Origin: Mycobacterium intracellulare ATCC 13950 | GTDB lineage: Bacteria > Actinomycetota > Actinomycetes > Mycobacteriales > Mycobacteriaceae | DNA length: 64,000 bases | NCBI RefSeq assembly: GCF_000277125.1 | Contig: NC_016946.1 | Span: 3,906,001 to 3,970,000, forward strand | Direction of reading: 5' to 3' | Shown: one piece after another, positions 9,466-19,393 of the stretch | Position numbering within the stretch: the first letter of the stretch is position 1 | Layout of the letters: the number at the start of each line of letters is the position of its first letter | The notes under the pieces: model-generated | What the model was told of the DNA's origin: nothing | The model's database searches: none | What the model saw: the letters and a program-made list of their open reading frames with translations, nothing else | Translations under genes and position numbers: made by a program

Positions 9466-10497
9466 CTAGCCGAAGAAGGCCGCGGCGTCGTCGTAGCGGC
9501 TGTCGGGCACCAGCTTGAGCTGGCGGACGGCATCGGCCAGCGGCACCCGGCCGATGTCCTGGCCGCGCAGCGACACCATCTGGCCGTATTCGCCGGCATG
9601 CGCCGCGTCGGCCGCATTCACGCCGAACCGGGTGGCCAGCACCCGGTCATATGCCGTCGGGGTGCCGCCGCGCTGGACGTGACCCAAGACGGTCACCCGG
9701 ACGTCCTTGTTGATGCGCTTTTCCACCTCGGCGCCCAGCTGCGCGGCCACACCGGTGAATTTCTCGTGGCCGAACTCGTCAATCCCGCCTTCCCGCAACG
9801 CAATCGAGCCGGGTATGGGTTTGGCGCCCTCGGCGACCACGCAGATGAAGTGCGAATCTCCGCGCTGGAAGCGACGTTTGACGAGCCGGCAGACCTCTTC
9901 GACGTCGAATGGCTGCTCGGGGATCAGCGTCATGTGCGCGCCGGAAGCCAGGCCCGCGTTCAGCGCAATCCAACCCGCGTGCCGGCCCATCACCTCGACC
10001 AGCATCACGCGCTGGTGGGACTCGGCGGTGCTGTGCAACCGGTCGATTGCCTCGGTGGCGACGGTCAACGCGGTGTCGTGGCCGAAAGTCACGTCCGTGC
10101 AATCGATGTCGTTGTCGATGGTCTTCGGCACGCCGACCACGGGAACGTTTTCCTCGGAGAGCCAGTGCGCGGCCGTCAGCGTGCCTTCCCCCCCGATCGG
10201 GATGAGGACGTCGATCCCGTTGTCGTCGAGGGTCTGCTTGACCTGGTTCAGCCCGGCCCGAAGTTTGTCGGGATTCACGCGCGCGGTCCCCAGCATCGTT
10301 CCGCCCTTGGCCAGCAGGCGGTCGTTGCGGTCGTCGTTGTGCAGCTGGACGCGCCGGTTCTCCAGCAACCCGCGCCATCCGTCCTGAAATCCGACCACCG
10401 ACGAGCCGTACCGGGAGTCGCACGTACGCACCACCGCCCGGATGACGGCGTTGAGCCCGGGGCAGTCGCCGCCTCCGGTGAGCACTCCGATCCGCAT
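9466..10497 (-). CDS. pfkA: 6-phosphofructokinase
   Basis: 343-aa group III phosphofructokinase that phosphorylates fructose 6-phosphate in glycolysis. The phosphate loop GGGDCPGLN is at residues 8-16, and the catalytic PKTIDNDI segment is present. The donor-site residues are Gly in IGGEGT (where PPi enzymes carry Asp) and Lys in VPKTIDND. That combination occurs in actinobacterial ATP-dependent enzymes, so ATP is the likely donor. It lies between gatA and the MinD-like gene in the same direction. Confidence 0.95.
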   Translation of the reverse strand: MRIGVLTGGGDCPGLNAVIRAVVRTCDSRYGSSVVGFQDGWRGLLENRRVQLHNDDRNDRLLAKGGTMLGTARVNPDKLRAGLNQVKQTLDDNGIDVLIPIGGEGTLTAAHWLSEENVPVVGVPKTIDNDIDCTDVTFGHDTALTVATEAIDRLHSTAESHQRVMLVEVMGRHAGWIALNAGLASGAHMTLIPEQPFDVEEVCRLVKRRFQRGDSHFICVVAEGAKPIPGSIALREGGIDEFGHEKFTGVAAQLGAEVEKRINKDVRVTVLGHVQRGGTPTAYDRVLATRFGVNAADAAHAGEYGQMVSLRGQDIGRVPLADAVRQLKLVPDSRYDDAAAFFG

Positions 10498-10540
10498 AGC
10501 CCTATCTTGCCGGGCGGCGGGCTACCGGCGCGAGCAGACG

Positions 10541-12022
10541 TCAGATCGCGGCCGGCAGCGGCCCGCGCGCCGCTTCGTAGGCGGCCCCGACGCGGTACAG
10601 GCGGTCGTCGGCCAGCGCGGGCGCCATGATCTGCAATCCGACGGGCAGGTCGTCGTCCGGCGACAGGCCCGACGGCACCGACATGCCGCAGTGACCGGCC
10701 AGGTTCAGTGGCAGCGTGCACAGGTCGAACAGGTACATCGCCAACGGATCGTCGACCTTCTCACCGAGCCCGAACGCGGTGGTCGGCGTCGCCGGTGACA
10801 CCACGACATCGACCGACCGGTACGCCTCGTCCAGATCGCGGGCGATCAGGGTGCGCACCTTCTGAGCCTGGTTGTAGTAGGCATCGTAGTAGCCGGCCGA
10901 GAGCGCGTAGGTGCCGATCATGATGCGCCGCTTGACCTCCGGGCCGAAGCCCGCGGCGCGGGTCAGCGCCATCACCTCCTCGGCGCTGTGGCTGCCGTCG
11001 TCGCCGATCCGCAGCCCGTAGCGCATCGCGTCGAAGCGCGCCAGGTTGCTCGACACCTCCGAGGGCAGGATCAGGTAGTAGGCGGACAGCGCGTACTCGA
11101 AGTGCGGGCAGTCGACCTCGCTCACCTCGGCGCCCAGCGCGGTCAGCTGCTCGACGGCGGCCTCGAACGAGGTCAGCACCCCGGGCTGATACCCCTCGCC
11201 GCGCAGCTGCTTGACCACGCCGACGCGCACGCCCTTGAGGTCACCGGCCGCCCCGGCCCTCGCCGCGCCGACGACGTCGGGCACCGCCGCGTCGACGGAT
11301 GTCGAGTCGCGGGTGTCGTGCCCCGCGATCACCTGATGCAGCAGCGCCGTGTCCAGCACGGTGCGCGCGCACGGGCCGCCCTGATCCAGCGACGACGCGC
11401 ACGCCACCAGGCCGTAGCGCGACACCGTGCCGTAGGTCGGCTTGACGCCGACGGTCGCGGTCAGCGCGGCGGGCTGCCGGATGGAGCCGCCGGTATCGGT
11501 CCCGATGGCCAGCGGCGCCTGGAACGCGGCAAGCGCCGCCGCGCTGCCGCCACCGGAGCCGCCGGGCACCCGGTCGACGTTCCAGGGGTTGCGGGTGGGC
11601 CCGTACGCGGAGTTCTCGGTCGAGCTGCCCATCGCGAACTCGTCCATGTTGGTCTTGCCGAGGATCGGGATGCCGGCGGCGCGCAGCCGCGAGGTGACGG
11701 TGGCGTCGTAGGGGGCGCGCCAGCCCTCGAGGATCTTGGATCCGCAGGTGGTGGGCATGTCGACCGTGGTGAAGACGTCCTTGAGCGCCAGCGGCACCCC
11801 GGCCAGCGGCGACGGCAGCCGTTCCCCCGCGGCCACCGCCTCGTCGACGACGGCGGCCGCGCCGAGCGCCTCGTCGGCCGCCACGTGCAGGAAGGCGTGG
11901 TAGCGATCGTCGGTGGCTTCGATCTGGTCCAGACACGCCTGGGTGACCTCGACCGACGACAGCTCCTTGGCGGCGATCCGGGCTGCCAGCGTGGCGGCGT
12001 CGGACCGGATGATCTCGTTCAC
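10541..12022 (-). CDS. gatA: Glu-tRNA(Gln) amidotransferase subunit A
   Basis: 493-aa amidase subunit of GatCAB that releases ammonia from glutamine. The amidase signature includes the catalytic Lys in PLALKDVF, the cis-Ser in the GGSIRQPAA loop ([11 protein letters not shown]) and the [13 protein letters not shown]er/Gly-rich segment. The reading frame extends upstream, but the GTG at 12022 ([10 protein letters not shown]) overlaps the gatC stop by 4 bp (GTGA) and gives the family length. Confidence 0.96.
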   Translation of the reverse strand: MNEIIRSDAATLAARIAAKELSSVEVTQACLDQIEATDDRYHAFLHVAADEALGAAAVVDEAVAAGERLPSPLAGVPLALKDVFTTVDMPTTCGSKILEGWRAPYDATVTSRLRAAGIPILGKTNMDEFAMGSSTENSAYGPTRNPWNVDRVPGGSGGGSAAALAAFQAPLAIGTDTGGSIRQPAALTATVGVKPTYGTVSRYGLVACASSLDQGGPCARTVLDTALLHQVIAGHDTRDSTSVDAAVPDVVGAARAGAAGDLKGVRVGVVKQLRGEGYQPGVLTSFEAAVEQLTALGAEVSEVDCPHFEYALSAYYLILPSEVSSNLARFDAMRYGLRIGDDGSHSAEEVMALTRAAGFGPEVKRRIMIGTYALSAGYYDAYYNQAQKVRTLIARDLDEAYRSVDVVVSPATPTTAFGLGEKVDDPLAMYLFDLCTLPLNLAGHCGMSVPSGLSPDDDLPVGLQIMAPALADDRLYRVGAAYEAARGPLPAAI

Positions 12023-12318
12023 TCGCTGTCTCCCAGGATCTGCGGGACCGCGAAGCGGCCGTCGACGGCCGACGGCGCCTCGGCCAGCGCTTCGGCCTGG
12101 GTCAGGCAGGGCGCCGGCTCGTCCGGGCGGGTGACGTTGACGTCCTTGAGCGGGTTGTCCGTCGCTTCGACACCGGTGACGTCGACCGCCTGTACCTGGC
12201 TGACGTGCGTCAGGATGGCGTCGAGTTGGCCGGCGAAGCTGTCGAGCTCGCTGTCGGTCAACGCCAGCCGGGACAGCCGGGCCAGGTGCGCTACCTCGTC
12301 GCGGGAGATCTGGGACAC
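12019..12318 (-). CDS. gatC: Glu-tRNA(Gln) amidotransferase subunit C
   Basis: 99-aa subunit that stabilises GatA on GatB. The typical start is [21 protein letters not shown], and the C-terminal belt is [18 protein letters not shown]. The GTG at 12318 is chosen because it gives exactly the family length; the frame continues upstream without a plausible ribosome site. The stop overlaps the gatA start in GTGA, so the two are translationally coupled. Confidence 0.95.
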   Translation of the reverse strand: MSQISRDEVAHLARLSRLALTDSELDSFAGQLDAILTHVSQVQAVDVTGVEATDNPLKDVNVTRPDEPAPCLTQAEALAEAPSAVDGRFAVPQILGDSE

Positions 12319-12417
12319 GATCCGAAAGCCTAGCCGCGGGCCCGCTGCCGGCGGAGGGGGCCCGAGCCGGCTCGAGCCGAAATGCCGCCGACACATCGCT
12401 GTGCAACAGTGTTGGCC

Positions 12418-13074
12418 GTGCCCTCCTATCTGTTGCGCATCGAGCTCGTCGACCGTCCGGGAAGCCTGGGGTCGCTGGCGGTCGCGCTCGGTTCGGTGGG
12501 CGCCGACATCTTGTCGCTCGACGTCGTGGAGCGGAGCTCGGGGTACGCGATCGACGACCTGGTCATCGAGCTGCCGCCGGGGGCGATGCCGGACTCGCTG
12601 ATCACCGCCGCCGAATCACTGTCCGGGGTCCGGGTGGACAGTGTGCGCCCGCACACCGGTCTGCTGGAGGCGCACCGCGAGCTCGAGCTGCTCGACCACA
12701 TCGCCGCGGCCGGCGACACGGCGTCCAGGCTGCAGGTGCTGGCCAACGAGGCGCCCAGGGTGCTGCGCGTCAGCTGGTGCACGGTGTTGCGCAGTGCCGG
12801 CGGCGAGCTGCAGCGCCTCGCCGGCAGTCGCGGCGCCCCCGAAACCAAGGCGGACACGGCCCCGTGGCTGCCCCTCGAGCGGGCCGTGCCGCTGGACAGC
12901 AGCGCCGACTGGGTGCCCAAGGCATGGCGCGACATGGACATGACGATGGTCGCGGCCCCGCTGGGAGACCCGCACACCGCCGTGGTGCTCGGCCGGCCGG
13001 GCCCCGAATTCCGGCCGTCCGAGGTCGCCCGGTTGGGCTACCTCGCCGGGATCGTCGCCACCATGCTGCGCTGA
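12418..13074 (+). CDS. ACT-domain protein (Rv3013 homologue)
   Basis: 218-aa cytosolic protein with an N-terminal ACT domain ([21 protein letters not shown], residues 4-24 onward). A C-terminal part follows, containing [11 protein letters not shown] and [24 protein letters not shown] domains bind amino acids, which suggests a sensing role next to the amidotransferase genes, but no ligand is known. The GTG at 12418 matches the M. tuberculosis homologue; an ATG 12 codons upstream is less likely. It is divergent from gatCA. Confidence 0.88.
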   Translation: MPSYLLRIELVDRPGSLGSLAVALGSVGADILSLDVVERSSGYAIDDLVIELPPGAMPDSLITAAESLSGVRVDSVRPHTGLLEAHRELELLDHIAAAGDTASRLQVLANEAPRVLRVSWCTVLRSAGGELQRLAGSRGAPETKADTAPWLPLERAVPLDSSADWVPKAWRDMDMTMVAAPLGDPHTAVVLGRPGPEFRPSEVARLGYLAGIVATMLR

Positions 13075-14207
13075 TCGGCCGCAACCCCGTCGAAGCCTAG
13101 GCCTTGGGGTTCCGGGCGGGCGGCGGTGCGAGTGTGGTAGGAATGAATTCCGTTATGCACCAACGTGTTTGATCGCCAGCACTGACCGGGCTAGTTGTTT
13201 GTCGGTGGTGGTTGGGGTTGGAAGGGGTCATACCACCACCAGTCGGCCCGCTCGCCGGTAGGTCCCGGACACGGTGGCACCGCGGGCGGGGGCCCAGTGG
13301 GTGGACGCGCCAACGATCCCGGGCTCAGTACCCGGCCGGCCTCGTCGGTCACGGTCAGGGCGTCGGCGGGTCCGGTGAGGGTGATAACGCCCCGGTGATG
13401 CAACCGGTGGTGATACGGGCAGACCAGCACCAGGTTGGCCAACTCCGTGGGGCCACCGTCTCCCCAATGCCACAGGTGATGCGCGTGCAGGCCACGGCTG
13501 GCCCCACAACCGGGCACCACACACGAGCGGTCGCGGTACTCCAGCGCGCGGCGCAGCCGCCGATTGATCACCCGCGTGGTCCGGCCCGCCCCAATAACCT
13601 GCCCGTCACGTTCGAACCAGACCTCACAGGTGGCATCACAGGTCAACAAGCGACGTTCGGCATCGGACAGCAGCGGACCCAAATGCAGGGTTGCCGCGCG
13701 CTGCCCGACGTCGAGGTGGGCCACCACGGTGGTGTGCTGCCCATGGGGGCGGCGGGTGGCCTCGGCGTCCCAACCCGCCTCGACCAGGCGCATCAACGCA
13801 TCGACCGTGCTCGGCAACGGGGGCCGCTGATCGGATGAACCCTCGCCGTTTGCGTGGTCGTGTTTCCACTCGGCGATCAGCGCCTCACGATGCGCGGCCA
13901 GCGCCGCATCGAACTTCGCCGCATCATGATGGCCCAGCGTGATCCGATAACAACCGCCCCACTCATCGCAGGACTTGGTGATCGAAGGCTCGGGCTCGGG
14001 CCGCGGGCCGGGGTCGGGTCGTGGTTCCAGCTTGACCGCGGTACGCAACTGACCGACCGTCGCGACCGCGGCCAGCTCCGCATAATGCTCATCGGATCCC
14101 TCACCCGCGCGGGCGGCGATCACCCCGACCTGATCGGCCGACAACCGACCCTCCCGCAGACCCTCAACACAGCGCGGAAACTCCTCGAGCCGGGCCGCAA
14201 TCGCAGC

Positions 14208-14230
14208 TGAACTACCCCGGGTTTAGTTCC
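14208..14230 (+). repeat. IS3 left terminal inverted repeat
   Basis: 23 bp beginning TGAACTACCCC. It matches the reverse complement of 15496-15518 with a single G/A difference. Confidence 0.92.
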
Positions 14231-14255
14231 GATCCTTATAGGAGGATTGGAAGCT

Positions 14256-14573
14256 ATGCCCCGTCAGTATTCGCCGGAGTTTCGGCAGCGTGCGTTGCGG
14301 TTGTTGGACACTGTGATGGAAGCCTCGGAAGTGTCGGAGTTCGAGGCCATAAAGTCTGTGGCCAGCAAACTCAATATTTCGGAGGAGTCGGTGCGTCGGT
14401 GGCGACGCAAGGCCCAAGTCGATGCTGGTGAACGGCCGGGCATGACCAGCTCTGAGCATGCCGAGATCCGTAAGCTCAAGCGCGAGAACGCTGAACTGCG
14501 CAGGGCTAACGAGATTTTGAAGTCAGCGTCTGCGTTTTTTGCCGCGGAGTTCGACCGCCCCGCGACGAAATGA
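14256..14573 (+). CDS. IS3-family transposase OrfA
   Basis: 105-aa DNA-binding subunit with a helix-turn-helix (FRQRALRLLD to SEESVRRWRRKA). A leucine-zipper-like coiled coil (EIRKLKRENAELRRANEILK) follows and mediates OrfA/OrfAB dimerisation in this family. ATG 14256 is chosen because AGGAGG lies 10 nt upstream; the TTG at 14247 is too close to it. It ends in SAFFAAEFDRP and overlaps orfB by ATGA. Confidence 0.92.
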   Translation: MPRQYSPEFRQRALRLLDTVMEASEVSEFEAIKSVASKLNISEESVRRWRRKAQVDAGERPGMTSSEHAEIRKLKRENAELRRANEILKSASAFFAAEFDRPATK

Positions 14574-15496
14574 TCGCCTACATCGATGCTCATCGCGATC
14601 AGTTCGGGGTCGAGCTCATCTGCCGAGTGCTGCGGGCAGCTATCCCCGGATTCCTCACCTCGCGGGGTTATCGGGCCGCGCGGACCCGACCACCGTCGGA
14701 CCGGGAGATCCGCGATGAGCAGCTGATCGCCGACCTTGAGGCGGTGCACCGGCAGAATTACTCGGTGTATGGGGTCAAGAAGATGCACGCGGCGATGACA
14801 CGGCGTGGTTGGCAGCTGGGCCGTGAACAAACCCGCCGGTTGATGCGCAAGGCCGGGTTGCGCGGCGCCCAGCGGGGCAAGCCGGTGTTCACCACGATCA
14901 GCGACCCGGCCGCGATCCGGCCGGCCGATCTGGTCAACCGCCAATTCCGGGCTGCTGCACCGAACCGGCTATGGGTCGCCGACATCACGTTCGTGCGGAC
15001 CTGGCAGGGGTTCTGTTACACCGCGTTCGTCACTGATGCGTGCACGAAGAAGATCGTTGGCTGGGCGGTCTCGGCCACGATGCGCACCGAAGACCTCCCA
15101 CTTCAAGCATTCAATCACGCTGTGTGGCAGTCGAATACCGATCTATCCGAGTTGGTTCATCATTCCGACCGCGGATCCCAGTACCTATCGCTGGCCTATA
15201 CCGACCGGCTGGCTGAACTGGGGATCGCGCCCTCGGTCGGGTCGCGTGGCGATAGTTATGACAACGCCCTCGCTGAAGCGGTCAACGCCGCCTACAAGAC
15301 CGAGCTCATCAACCGCGGCAAGCCCTGGCGGTGCATCGATGATGTCGAACTCTCGACCGCCGAATGGGTGGCCTGGTACAACCAGGAACGCCTGCACGAA
15401 GGCCTCGGCTACGTTCCACCCGCCGAGTACGAGGCCGCCCTCACCGGCACCTCACACCATGCGAGCCAGCCGACCCCGGCCCTCGCAACCGAGTAG
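14570..15496 (+). CDS. IS3-family transposase OrfB (DDE integrase core)
   Basis: 308-aa catalytic part with an rve integrase core. The first Asp is in LWVADITFVR, the second in HHSDRGSQY, and the Glu is in DNALAEAVNAAYKTEL. An HTH_21-like region is at about residues 45-95. The ATG overlaps the orfA stop. The frame is also open upstream across a TTTTTTG run at 14537-14543, so an OrfAB fusion by -1 frameshifting is plausible. The stop overlaps the right inverted repeat by one base. Confidence 0.93.
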   Translation: MIAYIDAHRDQFGVELICRVLRAAIPGFLTSRGYRAARTRPPSDREIRDEQLIADLEAVHRQNYSVYGVKKMHAAMTRRGWQLGREQTRRLMRKAGLRGAQRGKPVFTTISDPAAIRPADLVNRQFRAAAPNRLWVADITFVRTWQGFCYTAFVTDACTKKIVGWAVSATMRTEDLPLQAFNHAVWQSNTDLSELVHHSDRGSQYLSLAYTDRLAELGIAPSVGSRGDSYDNALAEAVNAAYKTELINRGKPWRCIDDVELSTAEWVAWYNQERLHEGLGYVPPAEYEAALTGTSHHASQPTPALATE

Positions 15497-15518
15497 GAAC
15501 TAAACCTGGGGTAGTTCA
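15496..15518 (-). repeat. IS3 right terminal inverted repeat
   Basis: 23 bp ending in GGGGTAGTTCA on the + strand. It is the inverted copy of 14208-14230 with one mismatch, followed by the AGC target duplication. Confidence 0.92.
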
Positions 15519-15841
15519 AGCGATCGTGTGCGCGTTGCCCGACGAACACCCCAGCTTCCAGGCCACCAACGCCGGCACCGACCGCGCCCCGGTCACACCA
15601 CACAACCCGTCACGATCAATCTCGGCCACGATCTCCACAATGCGCCCATCAATCGCATTGCGCTGACCCGCCAACTCCGCCAACTCCCCAAACAACACCT
15701 CAAGACGGTCACTCGCAGTGACCACCACAGCCACAGCCTCAGCGGACGCGATCGACGACATGCTGTCATCATCACAGCCACCACCGACAAGTTAGGGCCA
15801 AGTCATGTCGCGCTAGGAGGGCGCGACCCCCCGCAACCAGA

Positions 15842-18747
15842 TCAGCGGGCACCCGACGACATCGCCACCGGGTCGTCGTCCTCCCACAGCAGCAGCTGAC
15901 GAACCGCCGGGCGCGGGCCGTAGGGGCGCAGCATGGTGCTGGCCGGTCGTGGCCGCACCCGCTGCGGCCACCAGAACCAGCGCCCGAGAAGCCTTGCGAC
16001 AGAAGGCGTCATGAACGACCGCACGATCAGCGTGTCGAACAGCAGGCCGAGTCCGATGGTCGTACCGATCTGGCCGAGGACCTGGAAACCGCTGAAGACG
16101 AACGCACACATGGTGACGGCGAACACGACGCCGGCCGAGGTGACCACCGAGCCCGAGCCGGCCATCGCCCGGATGATGCCGGTATTGATGCCCGCATGGA
16201 TCTCTTCCTTGAATCGCGAGATCAATAGCAGGTTGTAGTCGGATCCGACGGCGAGCAGCAGGATCACGGCCAGCGCCAGCACCACCCAATAGAGCTGGAC
16301 GCCGAAGATGTACTGCCACACCAGAACCGATAGCCCGAACGAGGCGCCCAGCGACAGGGCCACGGTACCCACGATGACGAGCGCGGCGATCAGGCTGCGC
16401 GTGATGATCATCATGATCAGCAGGATGAGGCTCAGCGCCGCGAAGGCCACGATCATCAGGTCGTACTTGGCACCGTCCTGGATGGGATGTCCTTGTACGT
16501 CGCGGCGGTGCCGCCGAGATAGATCTGCGCGCCGGCCATCGGCGTGCCCTTCAGGGCCTCGTGCGCGGCCTTGGCCATCGGATCGATGTGCGAAATGCCC
16601 TCCGGCGTAGCGGGATCGCCCTCATGCGTGACGATCATGCGGGCGGCCTTGCCGTCCGGTGACAGGAACAGCTTCAGCCCGCGTTTGAAGTCGGGATTGT
16701 TGAACACCTCGGGCGGCAGGTAAAAGGTGTCGTCGTTCTTGGCCGCGTCGAAGGCTCGCCCCAGCGCCGTCGCGTTGTCGATCGCCGCGGCGGTCTGCGC
16801 GTAAATGCCCGACAGCGTCGCGTAATTGGCCAACGTCAGATCGCGATTGGTCTGCTGGCTCTCGATCTGCGGCGGGATCAGCGCCGTCAGTTTCGGTTGT
16901 AACGCGTCAAGCTTGTCGAGGGAAGCCGTGAGGTTTTCGAACTTCTCGGTGAGTTGATCGATGCCGTCGATCGCATCGAAGAGAGAGCGGAACGCGAAGC
17001 AGGCGGGAATGTCGTAACAATGCTTTTCCCAATAGAAATAGCTGCGCACCGGCCGGAAGAAATCGTCGAAATTCGCGATCTTGTCGCGCAGGTCCCGAAT
17101 CGTGCCGAGGGTGTCGCGGAAACTTTCGGTTTCCTCGTGGGTGGTGCCGGCGAGCTGCTGCTGCAATACGTACTGCTGCTTCAAGATGTTGATGGTCTTG
17201 GACAGCTCATTGGCCTGCTTGAGGGCGTCGTCGGCCCGATCGCGTTGGTAGGTCAGGTTTTGCTGTTGCGCCGCACTTTGATTGCTGACCACGAAGGCAA
17301 GCGAGCTGTGGACCAGCGGGGTTCCCAACGGCCTGGTGATGGACTGCACCTGGGCGATGCCGGGAACGTGGAACACCGCCTTGGCCACCTTGTCCAGGAT
17401 GAGCATGCTCTCCGGATTACGCATGTCGTGATCCGTTTCGACCATCAGCAATTCGGGCTCGAGCCGGGCCCGCGAGAAGTGCTTCTCGGCGGCCGTGTAA
17501 CCGATGTTGGCCGGTGCGCTCGCGGGCATGTACGGCCGGGTGTCGTAACTCGTCTTGTATCCGGGTAGGGCGAGCAGACCGATCAGGGCCAGCGCACACG
17601 CCGACGCCAAAACCGCGCCGGGCCAACGGACGATTGCGGTGCCGATGCGCCGCCAACCTCGCGTCCGGATCGCCCGCTTGGGGTCGAAGATCCCCACCTT
17701 GGCGCCCAAAGTGAGGATCGCCGGCCCCAGGGTGAGCGCGGCGAACAGCGCAACGAGGATGCCCAATGCGGCCGGCACACCCAGACTTTGGAAGTAGGGC
17801 AGCCGGGTGAAGCTCAGGCAGGCCACCGCACCCGCAACGGTGAGACCCGACCCCAGAACGATGTGCGTGGTGCCGTGATACATCGTGTAGAACGCGGTTT
17901 CGCGATCCTCACCGGATCCGCGCGCTTCTTGATAGCGGCCGACGAAAAATATCGCGTAGTCGGTTCCCGCGGCGATCACCAAGAGCGTCAGGAGATTCGT
18001 CGCATAGGTCGACAGCCCGATGACTCCCGCGTTGCCGAGGAACGCGACAAGGCCTCGGGCGGCTGACATTTCGATCAGGACCGTGGCGAGCACCAGCAAC
18101 GTGGTGAGCACCGAGCGGTAGACGAAGAACAACATCACCGCGATCACCCCCACCGTGATCCCGGTGACCTTGGCGGTCCCCTTGCTCCCGACGTCGAACT
18201 GATCGGAGATCAGCGGCGCCGCGCCGGTCACATAGGTCTTGACGCCGGGGGGCGGCTTCATGTGTTCGACGATGTCGCGGATGGCGCCGACGCCCTCGTT
18301 GGCCAGCGCCGAGCCCTGATTGCCGGCGAGGTTGACCTGAACGTAGGCGGCCTTGCCGTCGCTGCTCTGCGAACCCGCCGCGGTGAGCGTGTCGCCCCAG
18401 TAATCCTGGACGTGCTGGACGTGTTTCTTGTCCCGCTCGATCTTTCGGATCATCTCGTCGTAAAAGCGGTGGGCGTCCGCGCCGAGCGGCTTGTCACCTT
18501 CCAGCACGATCATGGCCGAGCTGTCGGTGTCGAACTCGTGGAATTTTTCACCGATGCGCTTGATCGCCTTGAGCGACGGGGCGTCGGGCGAGTTCAGCGC
18601 CACATTATGGGTTTTCCCAACGTCTTCCAGTTGCGGCACCGCGATGTTGGTGAGGGCGGCGAGCCCGACCCAGAACAGCAGGATCGGCAGCGCGAGCCGG
18701 CGAATGGTGCGCGGCACAAAGGTCCGCGGCTGTTGTTCGTTGCTCAT
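15842..18747 (-). pseudogene. mmpL-family RND transporter, frameshifted
   Basis: An MmpL4/5-type lipid or siderophore exporter of about 968 residues in its ancestral frame. The first 763 codons (18747-16456) cover the first membrane bundle, the periplasmic coiled-coil domain and the start of the second bundle, ending TYKDI and then an aberrant tail. The rest (16456-15842, 204 aa, [10 protein letters not shown]...) is in another frame. The cause is a tandem duplication GGATG-GGATG (+ strand 16480-16489), a 5-bp insertion in the normal [11 protein letters not shown] codons. The first frame stops in TGATG, which overlaps an ATG for the second part, so both halves could still be made as two chains. 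mmpS overlaps its start. Confidence 0.85.
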
Positions 18748-19190
18748 CCAGATTTGTCCAGACAGAAGGTGTAGGCGTCGACTTTGTGAACCGTGCGTTG
18801 GTCTTTCACTTCACCGTTGACGGTGATGCGGCAGCCGAGGGTGTCCCCGTTGCCCTGCGCGACGACGTTGCCGATGACCGCGGGCTCCGTGGTGGTGATG
18901 GTGAACGACCATGGCAGGGGCGCGTCCTTGACTTGCTGCGGCTGGGCGTTGACGTCCAGGTAGTTGATGGTGGCCACCGCGCCGGGGGCGCCGAAAACCT
19001 CGAGGACCACCTGCTTGGGGTTGAACGGGACGATCTCGGCCGCCAGGCCGCTGTTGGCCGTCGTGTTGTCGTGCGAGCCGAAGATGCCGTGTAGCCGATA
19101 GATCCCGAACCCCGCGAGCGCGACGACGAGCACGCTGACGATCACCATCCACCCCCGCCTCACCAGGGGTGCTAACGAAAAGCCTTTCAC
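18744..19190 (-). CDS. MmpS family membrane protein
   Basis: 148 aa: a short cytoplasmic start, one membrane helix (MVIVSVLVVALAGFGIYRL, residues 15-33) and a periplasmic immunoglobulin-like domain (KQVVLEVFGAPGAVATINYLDV...) with a conserved C-terminal YTFCLD. MmpS proteins are accessory subunits of MmpL exporters. The stop overlaps the mmpL start (ATGA), so the pair is translationally coupled. Two palindromes lie upstream, toward the divergent oxidase-like gene. Confidence 0.9.
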   Translation of the reverse strand: MKGFSLAPLVRRGWMVIVSVLVVALAGFGIYRLHGIFGSHDNTTANSGLAAEIVPFNPKQVVLEVFGAPGAVATINYLDVNAQPQQVKDAPLPWSFTITTTEPAVIGNVVAQGNGDTLGCRITVNGEVKDQRTVHKVDAYTFCLDKSG

Positions 19191-19277
19191 CCGTTAGCCT
19201 TTCGAAAATCGGGTGACAGGGACGCGCCCGATGCGAGCGCGGCTGCCAACGTCGTCAGCGTGATCGACAGCTATGAC

Positions 19278-19298
19278 AGTACGGTACGGGACCGTACT
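19278..19298. promoter_or_regulatory. Palindromic operator, probable TetR site
   Basis: Perfect 8-bp arms AGTACGGT and ACCGTACT are separated by 5 bp in the space between mmpS (minus) and the PPOX-like gene (plus). A TetR gene lies just beyond the PPOX gene. The size and symmetry are typical of TetR operators. That this TetR binds here is inference from position. Confidence 0.6.
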
Positions 19299-19302
19299 TA
19301 CA

Positions 19303-19320
19303 AGGGGAAATTTTTCCCCT
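19303..19320. promoter_or_regulatory. Second palindrome in the mmpS/PPOX divergent region
   Basis: AGGGGAAA-TT-TTTCCCCT, perfect 8-bp arms with a 2-bp centre, 4 bp from the operator-like palindrome at 19278-19298. It may be a second regulator site; as RNA it would form only a weak, tight hairpin. Confidence 0.45.
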
Positions 19321-19393
19321 GGTCATGTCGGGCGATGAATTCCGGCGCCGTCACCGGTCAGTCTCCGTACGAGCAATCCTGCGAGGAGTAACC

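Larger units (their letters stand above)
14208..15518 (+). mobile_element. IS3-family insertion sequence, complete (1311 bp)
   Basis: Ends are 23-bp imperfect inverted repeats starting TGAACTACCCC, with one mismatch. It is flanked by a 3-bp direct repeat AGC (14205-14207 and 15519-15521), as is usual for IS3 elements. It carries orfA and orfB in overlapping frames with orfB in the -1 frame. It interrupts a DUF222/HNH gene precisely. Its base composition is visibly lower in GC than its neighbours. Both ORFs and both ends look intact, so it may still be mobile. Confidence 0.93.
13191..15761 (-). pseudogene. DUF222/HNH endonuclease-like (13E12 family) gene, split by an IS3 element
   Basis: The N-terminal 80 codons (15761-15522, ending SGNAHTIA) and the C-terminal part (from 14207 down to 13191) are separated by the IS at 14208-15518. 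Removing the IS and one copy of its 3-bp duplication restores one 418-codon frame across the junction HTIA-AIAARLEEF. The C-terminal HNH zinc site is intact: CVVPGCG, LHAHHLWHW, CPYHHRLHH. These multicopy mycobacterial proteins resemble homing-type nucleases of unknown role. The C-terminal piece retains an internal GTG or ATG start near 14144 but lacks most of DUF222. Confidence 0.9.

Noticed and set aside
14264..14944. Minus-strand frames inside the IS3 element
   Set aside because: Shadows of orfA and orfB, without ribosome sites or family motifs.
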